Assembly: GCF_963259705.1 (NCBI RefSeq)
Contig: NC_081861.1
Location: 107,662,102 to 107,726,101, forward strand
Direction: 5' to 3'
Source: Myotis daubentonii
Lineage: Eukaryota > Chordata > Mammalia > Chiroptera > Vespertilionidae
Length of the DNA: 64,000 nt
Numbering within the stretch: the stretch's first letter is position 1; every line of letters starts with the position of its first letter. The translations under genes were made by a program, and so were the position numbers. The notes under the pieces are model-generated. The model had not been told where the DNA came from. It ran no database searches and was given only the letters and a program-made list of their open reading frames with translations. Of the stretch, positions 46,738 through 57,156 are shown piece after piece.

Positions 46738-47690
46738 CTAGAGGCCCGGTGCACAAAAATTTGTGCACTTGGGGGGGGGTCCCTCAGCCTGGCCTGTGCC
46801 CTCTCGCAGTCTGGGACCCCTCAGGAGATAATGCCCTGCTGGCTTAGGCCTGCTCCCAGGTGGCAGAGGGCAGGCCCAATCCCTAGGTGCAGCCCCTGGT
46901 TGGGCTCAGAGCAGGGCCGATTGGGGGGTTGGGGCGCCGCCCCTTGTCATTCACAGAGCAGGGTGGATTGGGAGGTTGCAATGCCACCCTCAGTCACGCT
47001 CAGGGTAGGGCCGATTGGGGGGTTGGGGCACCGCCCCCTGTCACACTCAAGGCAGGGTTGATGGGGAGGTTGCGGCGCCACCCGCTGTCACGCACAGAGG
47101 AGGGCCCATCAGGGGGTTTGGGGCTCCTTAACCTGTCATGCACAGAGCAGGGTTGATCAGGGGGTTGGGAGCTCCCCCTGTCACGCACAGAGCAGGGTCC
47201 ATCAGGGGGTTGGGGAGCTCCCCCTTGTCACGCACAGAGCAGGGCCAATCGGGGGTTGGGGCGCCGCCACTGTGACACTCAGGGCAGGGCCGATGGGGAG
47301 GTTATGGCTCTACCCCATCACACACAGAGCAGGGCCCGTGGGGGCGGGGGGTGTTGGGGTGCTGCACCCTGTCACACACAGAGCAGGGCCGATCAGGGGG
47401 TTGGGGCACCGCACCCTGTCACACACAGAGCCGCAGGGCAATCAGGGGGTTGGGGAGCTCCCCCGTATCAGGCACAGAGCAGGGCTGATCAGGAGGTTGG
47501 GGCGCCTTCCCCTGTCACAAACAAAGCAGGGTGGATAGGGAGGTTGTGGCCTGCCCCCTGTCACACACAGAGCCACAGGGCGATCAGGGGGTTTGGGTGC
47601 TGCCCTGTCACACTGATCCCAGTGCCGGGAGGCCTCTCGGCTCCACTGATCCCAGTGCTGGGAGGCATATTACCCTTTCACTATATAGGA
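46738..47690 (-). mobile_element. Helitron unit b with ~47-bp minisatellite
   Basis: CTAGAGGCCCGGTGCAC at 46738 and CTATATAGGA ending at 47690. Most of the unit, 46905-47620, is a tandem array of roughly 14 degenerate units of about 45-52 bp, each built on CACACAGAGCAGGGCCGAT and GGGGGTTGGGG. Long open frames here only translate this array. Confidence 0.85.
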
Positions 47691-48411
47691 TAGAGGCCTG
47701 GTGCATGGGTGGGACTGGCTGGTTTGCCCTGAAGGGTATCCTGGATCAGGGTGGGGGTCCCTACTGGGGTGCCTGGCCAGCCTGCGTGAGCGGATGATGG
47801 CTGTTTGCAGCTGGTCACACACCCTTCAGGGTGGGGGGTCCCCACTGAGGTGCCTGGACAGCCTGGATGAGGGGATGATGGCTGTTTGCAGCTGGTCACA
47901 CAGCCTTCAGGGTGGGGGTCCCCACTGGGGTGCCTGGCCAGTCTGGGTGAGGGGCTGAGGGCTGTTTTCAGGCTGACGGATGACTGAAGCTCCCAACTGC
48001 TCCTTTTCTTCTTTTTTTTTTTATTCTGGGCCACCTTTAGCTCTGAGGCTCCAGCTCTGAGGCCTCTGCTGCTGAAAACAGGTATCTGGTTGGTTTAGGT
48101 TCTATAATCGATACTCTGTATCAACTCCAGCTCTGAGATCCCGGGCTCGCTGAAAGCAGGTTTCTGGGGTTTTGTTTAGCTTCTATAGTTGTAACAATGT
48201 TTCTTAAACTGCAAGCTCAGAAGCTGGCAAGGCAGGCGGGGAACGTTGCAGTCCTCTGTCACTGAAGTAAGCAAGCCTCATGTTAGTTTCAAGCTGCCTG
48301 GCTGCCGGCCACCATCTTGGCTGGCAGTTAATTTGCATATCGCCCTGATTAGCCAATGGGAAGGGTAGCGGTCGTACGCTAATTACCATGTTTCTCTTTT
48401 AGTAGATAGGA
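47691..48411 (-). mobile_element. Helitron unit c (repeat array plus CCAAT/octamer module)
   Basis: The 3' end reads TAGAGGCCTGGTGCATG with the C of CTAG missing, and the 5' end reads AGTAGATAGGA. It has three ~83-bp units (TGGATGAGGGGATGATGGCT type) that are the reverse complement of those at 27030-27500. The 5' region has ACCATCTTGG (48311-48320), ATTTGCAT (48331-48338) and AGCCAATGGG (48351-48360). Confidence 0.85.
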
Positions 48412-49070
48412 CTAGTGGCCTGGTGCATGAAATTCATGCATGGGGGAGGGTGTGTTCCCCAGCCTGGCCTGCACCCTCTCCAATTTGGGACCCCTTGAAA
48501 AATGTCCTGCCAGTTTACAGGGATTGGGCCTAAATCAGTAGTCGGACATCCCTCTCATAATCTTGGGCTGCTGGCTCCTAACTGCTCACCTGCCTGCCTG
48601 CCTGCCTGATTGCCTTTAACCACTCTGCCTGCTAGCCTGCTCACCCCCAACTGCCCTCGCCCCCGCTGCCGGCCTGCTTGCCCCCAAATGCCCCCCCCCC
48701 GCCAGCCTGATCACCCCAAACTGCCCCCCCTGCTGGCCTGCTCGCCCCTACCTTCCATCCCCACTGGCCTGCTCATCCCTAACTGTCCCCCTGCTGGCCT
48801 GCTCACTCCAAACTGCCCCCCTGCTGTCCTGATCACCTCCAACTGACCCCCACTGATGGCCTGCTTGCCTCCAACTGTCCCCCTGCTGGTCTGCTTACCC
48901 CCAACGGCCCCACCCCCACCAGCCTGATCACCCACAACTGCCCTCCCCTCTTGGCCTCTAACCGCCTCTACCTCGGCCCCGCCACCATGGCTTTGTCCAG
49001 AAGAACATCTGGAAGGTCTCCTGGAAGGTCTCCCAGTCTAATTAGCATATTACTCTTTTATTAGTATAGA
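48412..49070 (-). mobile_element. Helitron unit d with C-rich ~30-bp repeats
   Basis: CTAG at 48412, GCATGAAATTCATGC hairpin, and TTAGTATAGA ending at 49070 before T. 48590-48950 is an array of about ten 28-35-bp units of the kind GGCCTGCTCACCCCTAACTG. The family matches 27787-28163. Confidence 0.87.
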
Positions 49071-50845
49071 TATATTTGTCTGTAAATATGATTATGATTG
49101 CAGATATGAGTGGGACCAGGTAAAATTTTATAGAATGGGCCTTTTATTACAGATGGTTTGTCATGTATGCATTTTTTTCTAAAGAAGTAAAAATTACTTT
49201 AAAAAATGGTTCAGGAAGACTTTGAGAAATTTACAGTATCTGCTTTTCTTCCAAGAAAGTTGTCACTTTTATGCCAGAGTAGGAATTATTTGTATGCTTT
49301 GTATGTCGGCATTGGGCCACTGTGACTGGGGGGCACTTAGCTTGACTTGAGAGTAATTATCTTGCTCACTGGCTGGGAGGGAGGGTGTGTGGCAGAGGAG
49401 ATAAATACTGGGTTCTGGATTATTCATAGATTGCTGACTTTCTGGATTGATTGTGCAAGCCCCTCCTTTTATTGATGTCCACCTTCTGTTGACAGACATC
49501 TACCCTGGGAGAGAAATGAGATGAAACTCTTTCTTGTCATTGTAAAAAGCATTTGAATTCCTAAGGTGTGATAAGGCCACCCAGCCATCCACAGTCAAGG
49601 TACACATTTTCATGGAGGATGTTCCCACTCTTGAATAAATTAAAACAATTTTTTTCTTTTAATTTAAACTTTCTTCTATAACTGTTTTCTTGTTACTTAA
49701 AAGCTAGTTTTTTTGAAACTGCTTCCAAAGCTTTTCAAGCTGTATATGTCCTTGGAATGAATTTATAAATAAGAATTGAGCCCAGCGGGTGTGGCTTAGT
49801 GGTTTAGCATCGACCTATGAACCAGGAAGTCACAGTTTGACTCCAGATCAGGCCACATGCCCAGGTTTTGGCCTGATCCCCAGTACGGGGTGTGTAGGAG
49901 GCAGCTGATCAATGATTCTCTCTCATCATTGATGTTTCTATCTCTCTCCCTCTTCCTTCCTCTCTGAATCAGTAAGAATATATTTTAAAGAGAGAGAGAG
50001 AAAGAGAGAGAAGAGTGTATATGTTTGTAAATAAGAAAACATGTATTTGATGCTCTTAGAAAGTCTTATTTTCTTTCATTAAAACTTGTGCAGTATAGGG
50101 AACTCCATAGATTCTCTCAATTTGAAGAAAGTTAGAGGGAAAGGTACTAATTTAGAGTTCCTTGGGAAAATGTATTACTTATATATTTTTTTGTTTATTT
50201 TTTTAAATCAAAAACTGAAATATTTTCTATTCAGAAAATATATTTGGATCTAAATATCTTCTATAATTTTAATCCTAAAATATCAATTTAAATATTTTAA
50301 AAATGTTTGGGATGTTTTTTTTAAAAAAAATAAGTTAGGTTACTGGAGCTCTACATGTTACTGGATCACCTGGGGTAATTTTCTGATTGGAAAATTAAGA
50401 ATTATAGTCAGAGGGGAGGACATGAGAATTTTAAAAGAACATATTCAATTTACTTTAGAAGCCAAACCTCTCTTATCATGTGACTTGTTTTGTATGTCTG
50501 TTAAACTATATTATCACATAAGCATTGCTGCTATTGGCACAAACAGTGACAGTTGATTCGGATCATTTGAATGTCCACTGTCTGTTTTAATTTCTATGTT
50601 CGTTTTGACTCTGTCATATCCTCAATCTTCAGTGGAAGTCATGAGAACCTATTATTTTTGCCTGCTTCCTCCTTTACGTTGGAAATATTCTTTTTTACCC
50701 AGAGGGACCTTAACTTTGATGTAAGGGATTGTTTCCATTGCCAACTTTTTTCTTCCTTGCCAAGTAAGAGAGTTGTTGTGAACTCTTCAGTGATGCCTTC
50801 CAAGATGTGGTTAGGAAAAGTCATTTCATCCCCAACCTTTGCATG
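49071..50845. other. Non-Helitron segment embedded in the Helitron block
   Basis: About 1.8 kb of ordinary AT-rich, low-copy-looking DNA with no Helitron words, plus a VES SINE of its own (49776-50023). The right edge is near GCATGTCAG (50842-50850), where the GC-rich repeats of unit e begin with no CTAG in between. On the minus strand a 61-codon open frame (50639-50824) is followed by GTAAAA-type donor text. I cannot tell whether it was an exon. Candidate captured host DNA. Confidence 0.6.
49776..50023 (+). mobile_element. VES SINE inside the embedded segment
   Basis: The head is GTGTGGCTTAGTGGTTTAGC, the body CTCATCATTGATGTTTCT, and the tail a (GA)n run. The flanks TTTATAAATAAGAA (49762-49775) and TTTGTAAATAAGAA (50024-50037) are a 14-bp duplication with one mismatch. 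Confidence 0.88.
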
Positions 50846-51454
50846 TCAGGTGCTGGGGTGCCTGGGTGCCGCCTGGCCTGCGCCCCGGCTCTCCCGCCCT
50901 CCGATTTCCATGGCGATCATGAGGCTGCAGGCCAGCCAGCAACCCTGGCCCCCAGGGGTCCGGAGTTTCCACCTGGCCTGCGCCCCAGCTCTCCCTCCTT
51001 CCAATCGCCATGGCAATCACAGGGCCGCAGGCCAGCCAGCAACCCCAGCCCCTGGGGGTCCTGGGTTGCCGCCTGGCCTGGCCCCGGCTCTCCTGCTCTC
51101 CGATCGCCATGGCGATCACGGGCTGCAGGCCAGCCGGCAACCCCAGCCCCCGGGGGTCCGGGTTGCCGCCTGGCCTGTTGCCCGGCTTTCCAATGGTGAT
51201 CACTGGCTGGGGGGTGGGGAAAGGCGGCCTTTTCCCGGCCCCCAGCTCTTGCGTGCCACCTGGGTTGCCGATCACCATTCTTCCGTCTTTTCCCTTTCGC
51301 CTCCCATCATTGCACTTATGCAAATTAACCATCATCTTTGTTGGCAGTTACCGCCATCTTTCTTGGCAGTTAATTTGCATATCGCCCTGATTAGCCAATG
51401 AAAAGCGTAGCAGAGGTACAGTTAATTACCCTTTTTGTATTTTATTAGATAGGA
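50846..51454 (-). mobile_element. Helitron unit e lacking a 3' CTAG end
   Basis: The 5' end is intact: TTTTATTAGATAGGA ending at 51454 before T, with ATTTGCAT (51373-51380) and AGCCAATG (51393-51400). Leftward are about three ~100-bp units, each with GCCGCCTGGCCTG, GCTCTCC..CTCC and GCCATGGCGATCA. No GGCCTCTAG-type terminus is found before the embedded segment. A 276-codon open frame at 50571-51401 runs across the boundary and is not a gene. Confidence 0.75.
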
Positions 51455-51456
51455 TA

Positions 51457-52505
51457 CTAGGGACCTGGTGGATGAAATTCGTGCACTAGGGGGGGAGTTC
51501 CCTCAGCCCAACGAGCACCCTCTGTCACGTTCCAGGACTCCAGCCACTCCGGGCCTTGGTGTGGGCCTACAGGCTCGGGGTGGCCTGGCTCCCGAGGATG
51601 CCTGTCCCAGGGACACAGGCCTTTTGGCGCCAGTGTGTGCACAAGCGGCTGCAGAGCGAGAACCTCCGCCGGTGCCCATGCACACACTCAGCAGGGCGGG
51701 AGCTTCCCCTGGCTTCTGCGCACACTACCCCACCCCCACCTCCCCAGTGTCCGCGCTCTGCTCGGACCCCAGCTCGTTGGCACCTGTGCGTGCACACCAG
51801 CTGGGCAGGAGCTTTCCTGGTGTCCTAGTGTGCCACCCTGCCCCCAGTTCCCTGACACCCTCTTGTGCACAAGCAGCCATAGGGCAAGAACTTTCCCAGC
51901 ATCGGGCCTAAACCAGCAGTCGGACATCCCTCTCACAATCTGGGACCACCGGCTCCTAACTGCTCAACTTCCTGCCTGCCTGACTGCCACTAACTGCCCC
52001 TCCCGCTGGCCTGGTCACCCCCAACTGGCCCCCCTACTAGCCTGGTTGCCCCCAACTGCCCCTCCCGTGGGCCTGGTCACTCCCAACTGGTCCCCCTTCC
52101 AGCCTAGTTGGCCCTCACTGACACCCCTCTGCCAGCCTGGTTGCCCCTCACTAACACCCCTGCCAGCCTGGTTGCCCCATGCAGCCTGCTGTTCAGTTGT
52201 TTTGTTGCCCCTCACTGCCCCCCCTGCCGGCCTGGTCACCCCACGCAGCCTGCTTGTTCAGTTGTTTGGTCATCCCTCACTAACCTCCCTGCACTGGTTT
52301 CCCCACACAGCCTGCTTGTTCAGTTGTTTGGTCATCCCTCACTAACCTCCCTGCACTGGTTTCCCCACACAGCCTGCTTGTTCAGTTGTTTGGTCATCCC
52401 TCACTAACCCCCCTACCAGCCTGGTAACCCCACACGGCCTGTTCGGTTGTCCGTTTGGTTGTTTCAGTTGTGACGGTTGCTTAGGCTTTTATATAGATAG
52501 ATAGA
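51457..52505 (-). mobile_element. Helitron unit f
   Basis: CTAGGGACCTGGTGGATG at 51457 with hairpin GAAATTCGTGCAC, and the 5' end GCTTTTATATAGATAG...GA at 52505. 52190-52420 holds repeats, including a 63-bp unit (CCTGCTTGTTCAGTTGTTTG, CATCCCTCACTAACC) in two nearly identical adjacent copies. Confidence 0.8.
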
Positions 52506-52645
52506 TAGCCAAGATTTGGAAGCAGCTCAAGGTTCCAGCAGAAGATGAGAGGATAAAAATCTGGTACATTTACTCAATGGAATACTACCTGGCTATAAAA
52601 AAGAAGGAAATCTTACCCTTTGAGACAGCATGGAGATCTCTGATT

Positions 52646-53001
52646 TTGAACTGGATTGAAAACTGCACTCATGGCATAGCATAAGGTGTGGGTTTTTGGA
52701 AAATTATGAAACCTAATACAATGACTAACAAATAGATCTTATAAAAACAAATAGCTGGGTCTAAACTTAAGCAGTATACAAGTTATATATGGTCTATATA
52801 TAGGAACTGTAGATTTGAGGAAGAAAATCTACAATCAAGTGCACAATCAAAAAGTTAACCAGTAATTTGTATAGGCTGGAAAGAAAAAGTTCAAAATCCA
52901 CGGTCACTTATCTCCAATATAAACCACCTATAATCTGTTGGATGATTACTTCTCATAATTGCACTTGTTAGGACTGCCTGTGTTTCTGTCTTGCTTCCAC
53001 T
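52646..53001 (+). promoter_or_regulatory. Upstream region of gene 2 (short gap after the L1 block)
   Basis: About 355 bp separate the L1/Helitron block from the gene 2 start codon, with no recognised repeat. A TATATATAGG-like motif at 52793-52803 is a possible but unproven TATA element. The true promoter may lie here or may be displaced upstream of the insertion. Confidence 0.3.
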
Positions 53002-53077
53002 ATGATGGATTACAAGTTCATATGGACTCAAATTCTGTTCATCTACTGCTGTTTTCTGACTGTACATTGTGCACAAC
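53002..53077 (+). CDS. Gene 2, exon 1: signal peptide of a predicted small type I membrane protein
   Basis: ATGATGGAT opens a 76-nt coding segment (25 codons plus 1 nt) reading MMDYKFIWTQILFIYC..., with a hydrophobic core and a small-residue HCAQ end, a good secretory signal. The second ATG (53005) has the better start context (A at -3, G at +4), so either may be used. The donor is CAAC|GTAAGA. It ends in phase 1, which the acceptor at 54947 needs to keep its frame open. The four exons give 141 codons so far: signal peptide, cysteine-rich ectodomain with 8 cysteines, one membrane span, basic stop-transfer, polar tail. I do not recognise the family. It lies 370 bp downstream of a large L1/Helitron block. 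Confidence 0.6.
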
Positions 53078-54379
53078 GTAAGAAAATTTTAAATTGTTTT
53101 ATTTCTACAGGGTGAATATATAAGTAATTAGATTTTAATTAGAGAGGGAATCAAGGCCATGGGGAGGTAGCCTAAGGGACTAGACAGTAATCCAAGCAAA
53201 GGCTTTTTTGCTAAACATTTATAAACCTGAAAGTATCTTATTTTTTAAAAGTGTTTATTTTTATGTGATAAATAATTGTTTTCTCTTGAAGCTATCATGT
53301 CTGTCTCTGATCTCTGAGATAAATATAAAAACTTCTATGAGCTACCAGCTAAAAGTTTTATTTGTGTCAATATTAGTGATTGTTTTAGACTATATTTAAA
53401 AGCACTTTGTTTTTTATAACATATAGAGGTTGTATTTATCAGAAAATTTTCACTTTACAATATGTTCAAATCACATGTCTACTAATATGAAGCATAGCCT
53501 AAAATATTTGCCAAGCCAAGAAGTACAATTCTTTTTCTAAACACTGCCTATTGAAAACAGATGTGATTTAAATTTCTCCAAGCAGCACTATTAGATCCAC
53601 TAATTATGGTGAAGGATTTTTGTGAGGTTGGGTAGTCAGTGGACCATTTTCCTCAACTAAAGTTGTTTCCATATTCAAAGGATAGAGTTATTGAAATTGT
53701 TTTAAAGTACTGCATTGTGTTTTCACTTAAAAATGCTATTATGTTTTCTAATACAACCCTTTGACTTTTTTCCTCAAATATGTGTATGTAGCAAAATCAG
53801 TGTGTCATGTTTTACGTTAGGAAATACATGTTCTCCAAAGTGCAGTTTTCCTTTGGATTCTATAGACCTTTTCCCTTCTTTCCAGCCACCTCCAACTCCA
53901 AACATATACTCAGAGGCTTGGGATTCAGGCAATGTTAAATCTCACTCTATTGAATCTCTTCTCTGTGTTTAAGCTGGCAGAGGGTCAAAATATTTCTCCC
54001 TTACTTGAATTTATAGTTTCTGTGCATGTTAATAGGTCCTGTAACTCCTAATAAATTTTTCTACTCACTAATTTTCCAACTCTAGAAAACATTTGCTTAG
54101 TCCACAATGCTGGGAGGGATACTTCAGCCATATCATTAGCAGAATGATTTCCAGGATATCCTTATAAATATCAAAATGTCATTAATAGTTGAGGCTGAGG
54201 TCCCTACTATCCCCAGTCGCCTACTAGTAAGGTGACTAATTTGTGTCAACTGGAGCATTTTGAGAGTAGAGAAGTATTAATAATTAATCTAGGAAAACAG
54301 GCATAAACTAGAACTGTCCTAGCAAACTAGGGTTATGTTGACTCTGTCTTTGGATAGATAATTTTATCTTCCCTTAGCC

Positions 54380-54591
54380 CAGTGGTCGGCAAACTCATTA
54401 GTCAACAGAGCCAAATATCAACAGTACAACGACTGAAATTTCTTTTGAGAGCCAAATTTTTTAAACTTAAACTATATAGATAGGTACATTGTTATTAACT
54501 TAATTAGGGTACTCCTAAGGCTTAGGAAGAGCCACACTCAAGGGCCCAAAGAGCTGCATGTGGCTCGCGAGCTGCAGTTTACCGACCACTG
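54380..54591. mobile_element. Non-autonomous hAT element (intron 1 of gene 2)
   Basis: Ends CAGTGGTCGGCAAAC and GTTTACCGACCACTG, with a perfect 8-bp duplication CCTTAGCC at 54372-54379 and 54592-54599. The right ~60 bp (AGAGCCACACTCAAGGG, TGTGGCTCGCGAG) match the MITE at 6185-6395, while the left part differs. Confidence 0.95.
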
Positions 54592-54946
54592 CCTTAGCCA
54601 AAGATGATATGCACATTTTGTCCAAAAGAACTTTATTTCAAATGTTAGATGTCCTTTTGGCTATAATACTGTATATTGACTGTTTTTAAAGCCATGCTGT
54701 GAAATCTATCAGTTCAAATAATAAGTGAGATCATGTCTGTTGTTCATCTTGATTTTTTTGATACTGGTACTTGGAAGTATGATATTTGAACATTCTCAAA
54801 GTACCACATAGCTATGTTCTTTTTCATAGTTTAAAACTCTTTAACAAAAATAGTTTTATAACATGCAAAACTTTTCACATGTGTATTAGCCAACTTCGAA
54901 ACATTTGTTCTGTATTTGCTGAGAGATGTTTGAATGTTATTTACAG

Positions 54947-55052
54947 CCAATTGTACATCTGTGACTGACTTTGATGATTGTCCAGGGAATATAACAGATT
55001 TCTGTCCGAAGAATATTGTTTGTGCATGCAAAGATGGAGAACCTTTTTGCAA
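54947..55052 (+). CDS. Gene 2, exon 2: cysteine-rich ectodomain
   Basis: The acceptor TGTTATTTACAG and donor TGCAA|GTAAGT are both strong. The exon is 106 nt, phase 1 in and phase 2 out. It encodes two N-glycosylation sequons (NCT, NIT) and six cysteines, ending in the tight CACKDGEPFCK pattern. Four cysteines within about 12 residues (continuing into CKC across the splice) suggest an EGF-like or other small disulfide fold outside the cell. The cysteine density and glycosylation sites agree with the secretory signal in exon 1. Confidence 0.7.
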
Positions 55053-55849
55053 GTAAGTGGTTATACATGCTGTAAAAGCAGAGTGAGCACAATATATCGT
55101 GAGTAATAATTCAGTTTGTATTTGTTTTCTATAAACCACAGATGCAATATTTGTTTTAAAATAATATTTTAATCAGAAATGGCTCCTACACATTTAACAC
55201 AGTTGTTGTTGAGTACCTAAAATATTTTTATCTACTGTTTTATAAACAATATATATAACTTAAGAGATTAACTGAGAGAATATATATTAACTTTAAGGGA
55301 TTGGCACTATTTAAAACTGCTTTTGTCAGACTTTTTACAGATAAATTATACATTTGTAACTAAATTGTTTTACTGTTCTGAAGAAGAAAAATCAAGGTAT
55401 GTCTCATGTTATGCAATGACAATAATCCTAACTTGTTAGGTAGCAATAAAATTTTGTAATTCAAGAAATAATTAAAATGCATTATGACTGACCTCTTCAC
55501 TTCCAGGTTTACTTTTTTTTTTTAACAAGAGTGTATTTTTGAGTCATAGATAATTTTTTTAAAGCTAGGTAAATTTTCTACTTTGTTCCAACCATAAAAG
55601 TTAGAGTAGTTAGGTCAAAAATTGGAAGAGTGACTAAGAAAAAAGGTAATATAAGAGTGTGTATATGAAAGGTTTTCCAGGGTCCATGCCTCTTGAACTG
55701 CATTTTGGAAACTGATAGTAAGAAAATCACATTTAGGCAAAGGGACCAATATGGGCAAAGACAATGAGGTTTGAGAGAATTTTGTGTTTGTGAAAATGCA
55801 AACAGTTTTCACATCATGACATACTGAATGACAGCATTTTCAGTTCCTC
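55053..55849. other. Intron 2 of gene 2, first part, nothing recognised
   Basis: AT-rich, with no repeat family or exon evident to me. 56171-57034 and 60071-61052 in the same intron look similar. Confidence 0.4.
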
Positions 55850-56170
55850 AAGTGCATTACTTCCTCTCTCACGTTTGGCCGTTCATATGCTATAACTTCT
55901 CTGTTACTCTTCCTTCCCCTTTCCTCCTCTCACCATAGCTCAACTTCTCTTGATACATTCCTACTTAACCTTCAAGACTAAGCTCCATCATACTGCTAAG
56001 ATAGCACTTAACCCATTCTATTGCAACTTCTTTGAGTGTAGGGTATATGTTTTATTTTTTAGAGTGCTACAAAAAACATAATTTAGTCTTATTTATCTTC
56101 AGTACCTAGCACAATGCCTGTCATATAGAAAGTATTCTGCAATGATTTGCTGAATGAATCTTTCAATGGG
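55850..56170 (+). repeat. L2 LINE 3' end
   Basis: TAACCTTCAAGACTAAGCTC, ACCTAGCACAATGCCTGTCA and GATTTGCTGAATGAATC: L2 3' terminal words in sense order. Confidence 0.8.
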
Positions 56171-57034
56171 AGTGGTTGATCAATAGTGCAAAATATTGGA
56201 AGAATATTGAAGACGATGAAAAGTGATAAAAAGCCATTAGATTTAGCATTTAGGGGTTGTTGGTGATAACCTTTGAGAATATTATTCCAATATTGGAAGC
56301 AGCTAATCAACATTGTTTTATCTTTCTAATCCTTATTATAATTATTTGTCTCATTTGTTTTACAAATCTTTACAAGTGTTAATTGTCCTGTCACATTAAC
56401 ATTATGCATGTTTTGAAAATTTTCTCCACCAAGTTGATTCAAACAAGTTACTTCAACTTATTTTACTGATGGGTTTCAGTGTGGAGCATAATTGACCTGT
56501 ACATTATATATAGTACATTCTTTGAATGTCTATCTGATTGCAAGGGACCATTTTTATTACTAAATATATATAGCACCACACCACAGGGTTTGGGTCAGTT
56601 ATTTTGACATTGTGAATTAGGTACTAACGAGTCAGAATTAAACATATGAAACAAAATTATATAATAATAGTTTTAAAATTATTTAATAAATTTAATGGCT
56701 TTGCTGAAACTAAGGACACATATACCACCACCACCCACATCCCTACAGGCAAATATCTCTCTCTCACACACATGTTTCAAATGTTTCATTCATATAAAAA
56801 ATGAAAAAATCATAAGCCAAATTTAAAATGTTCAAAGAGAGACAACTTAATAAAATTGGCCAAACTAAGAGCACATGTCTGATATATAATTTTTAAAATT
56901 ATATAAAATTATATAAAATTTACAAGGGTTCAATTAAAAATATCTTAATTCTAAATGATATAATAGAAAATATATAATAGTGCAGTTATAAGCACTTATC
57001 TGAAAATAAAAATTTAAAGAAGTGAATTTAAAGA

Positions 57035-57156
57035 AGGGATTAGCCAAAGAAAATACATGCACAACCCATGGACACAGACAACAGTATGGTGATGGCCAGA
57101 GAGAAGTGGGGGGCAAGAGCTGGGTAGAGGGGGCAAAAGGGGGGGAAATAGGGACA
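57035..57156 (+). repeat. L1 3' UTR fragment, cut by a Helitron
   Basis: AAATACATGCACAACCCATG, ACAGACAACAGTATGGTGAT and GGAAATAGGGACA match L1 3' UTR. It stops exactly where the Helitron begins. Confidence 0.75.

Larger units (their letters stand above)
46023..52505 (-). mobile_element. Compound Helitron block (6.48 kb) inside L1
   Basis: It starts CTAG (46023-46026) after A and ends GA (52504-52505) before T, so the whole block has minus-strand Helitron termini in one A^T target. Removing it restores ATTTACAA + TAGCCAAGATTTGG, continuous L1. Inside are several Helitron units in the same orientation plus a non-Helitron segment (49071-50845). The individual units are listed separately. Confidence 0.82.
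45332..52632 (-). mobile_element. L1 with 5' inversion (twin priming), split by Helitrons
   Basis: Left part: T-run, a 65-bp non-L1 piece (45340-45404), a second T-run (45405-45412), then antisense L1 3' UTR to about 45816. Right part: ORF2 in sense orientation, 45817-46022 and 52506-52632. The two parts meet at adjacent L1 positions (antisense GGTCC side, sense ACAGCATGGA end), the hallmark of 5' inversion. A perfect 13-bp duplication GAGATCTCTGATT flanks everything (45319-45331 and 52633-52645). The sense part is cut at ATTTACAA / TAGCCAAG by the Helitron block. Confidence 0.88.

Noticed and set aside
47256..47693. 145-codon open frame in the Helitron cluster
   Set aside because: It is a translation of the ~47-bp minisatellite; the same repeat is open in more than one frame.
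50571..51401. 276-codon plus-strand open frame
   Set aside because: It crosses from the embedded AT-rich segment into GC-rich Helitron repeats. The second half is a translation of ~100-bp tandem units, and there is no domain.
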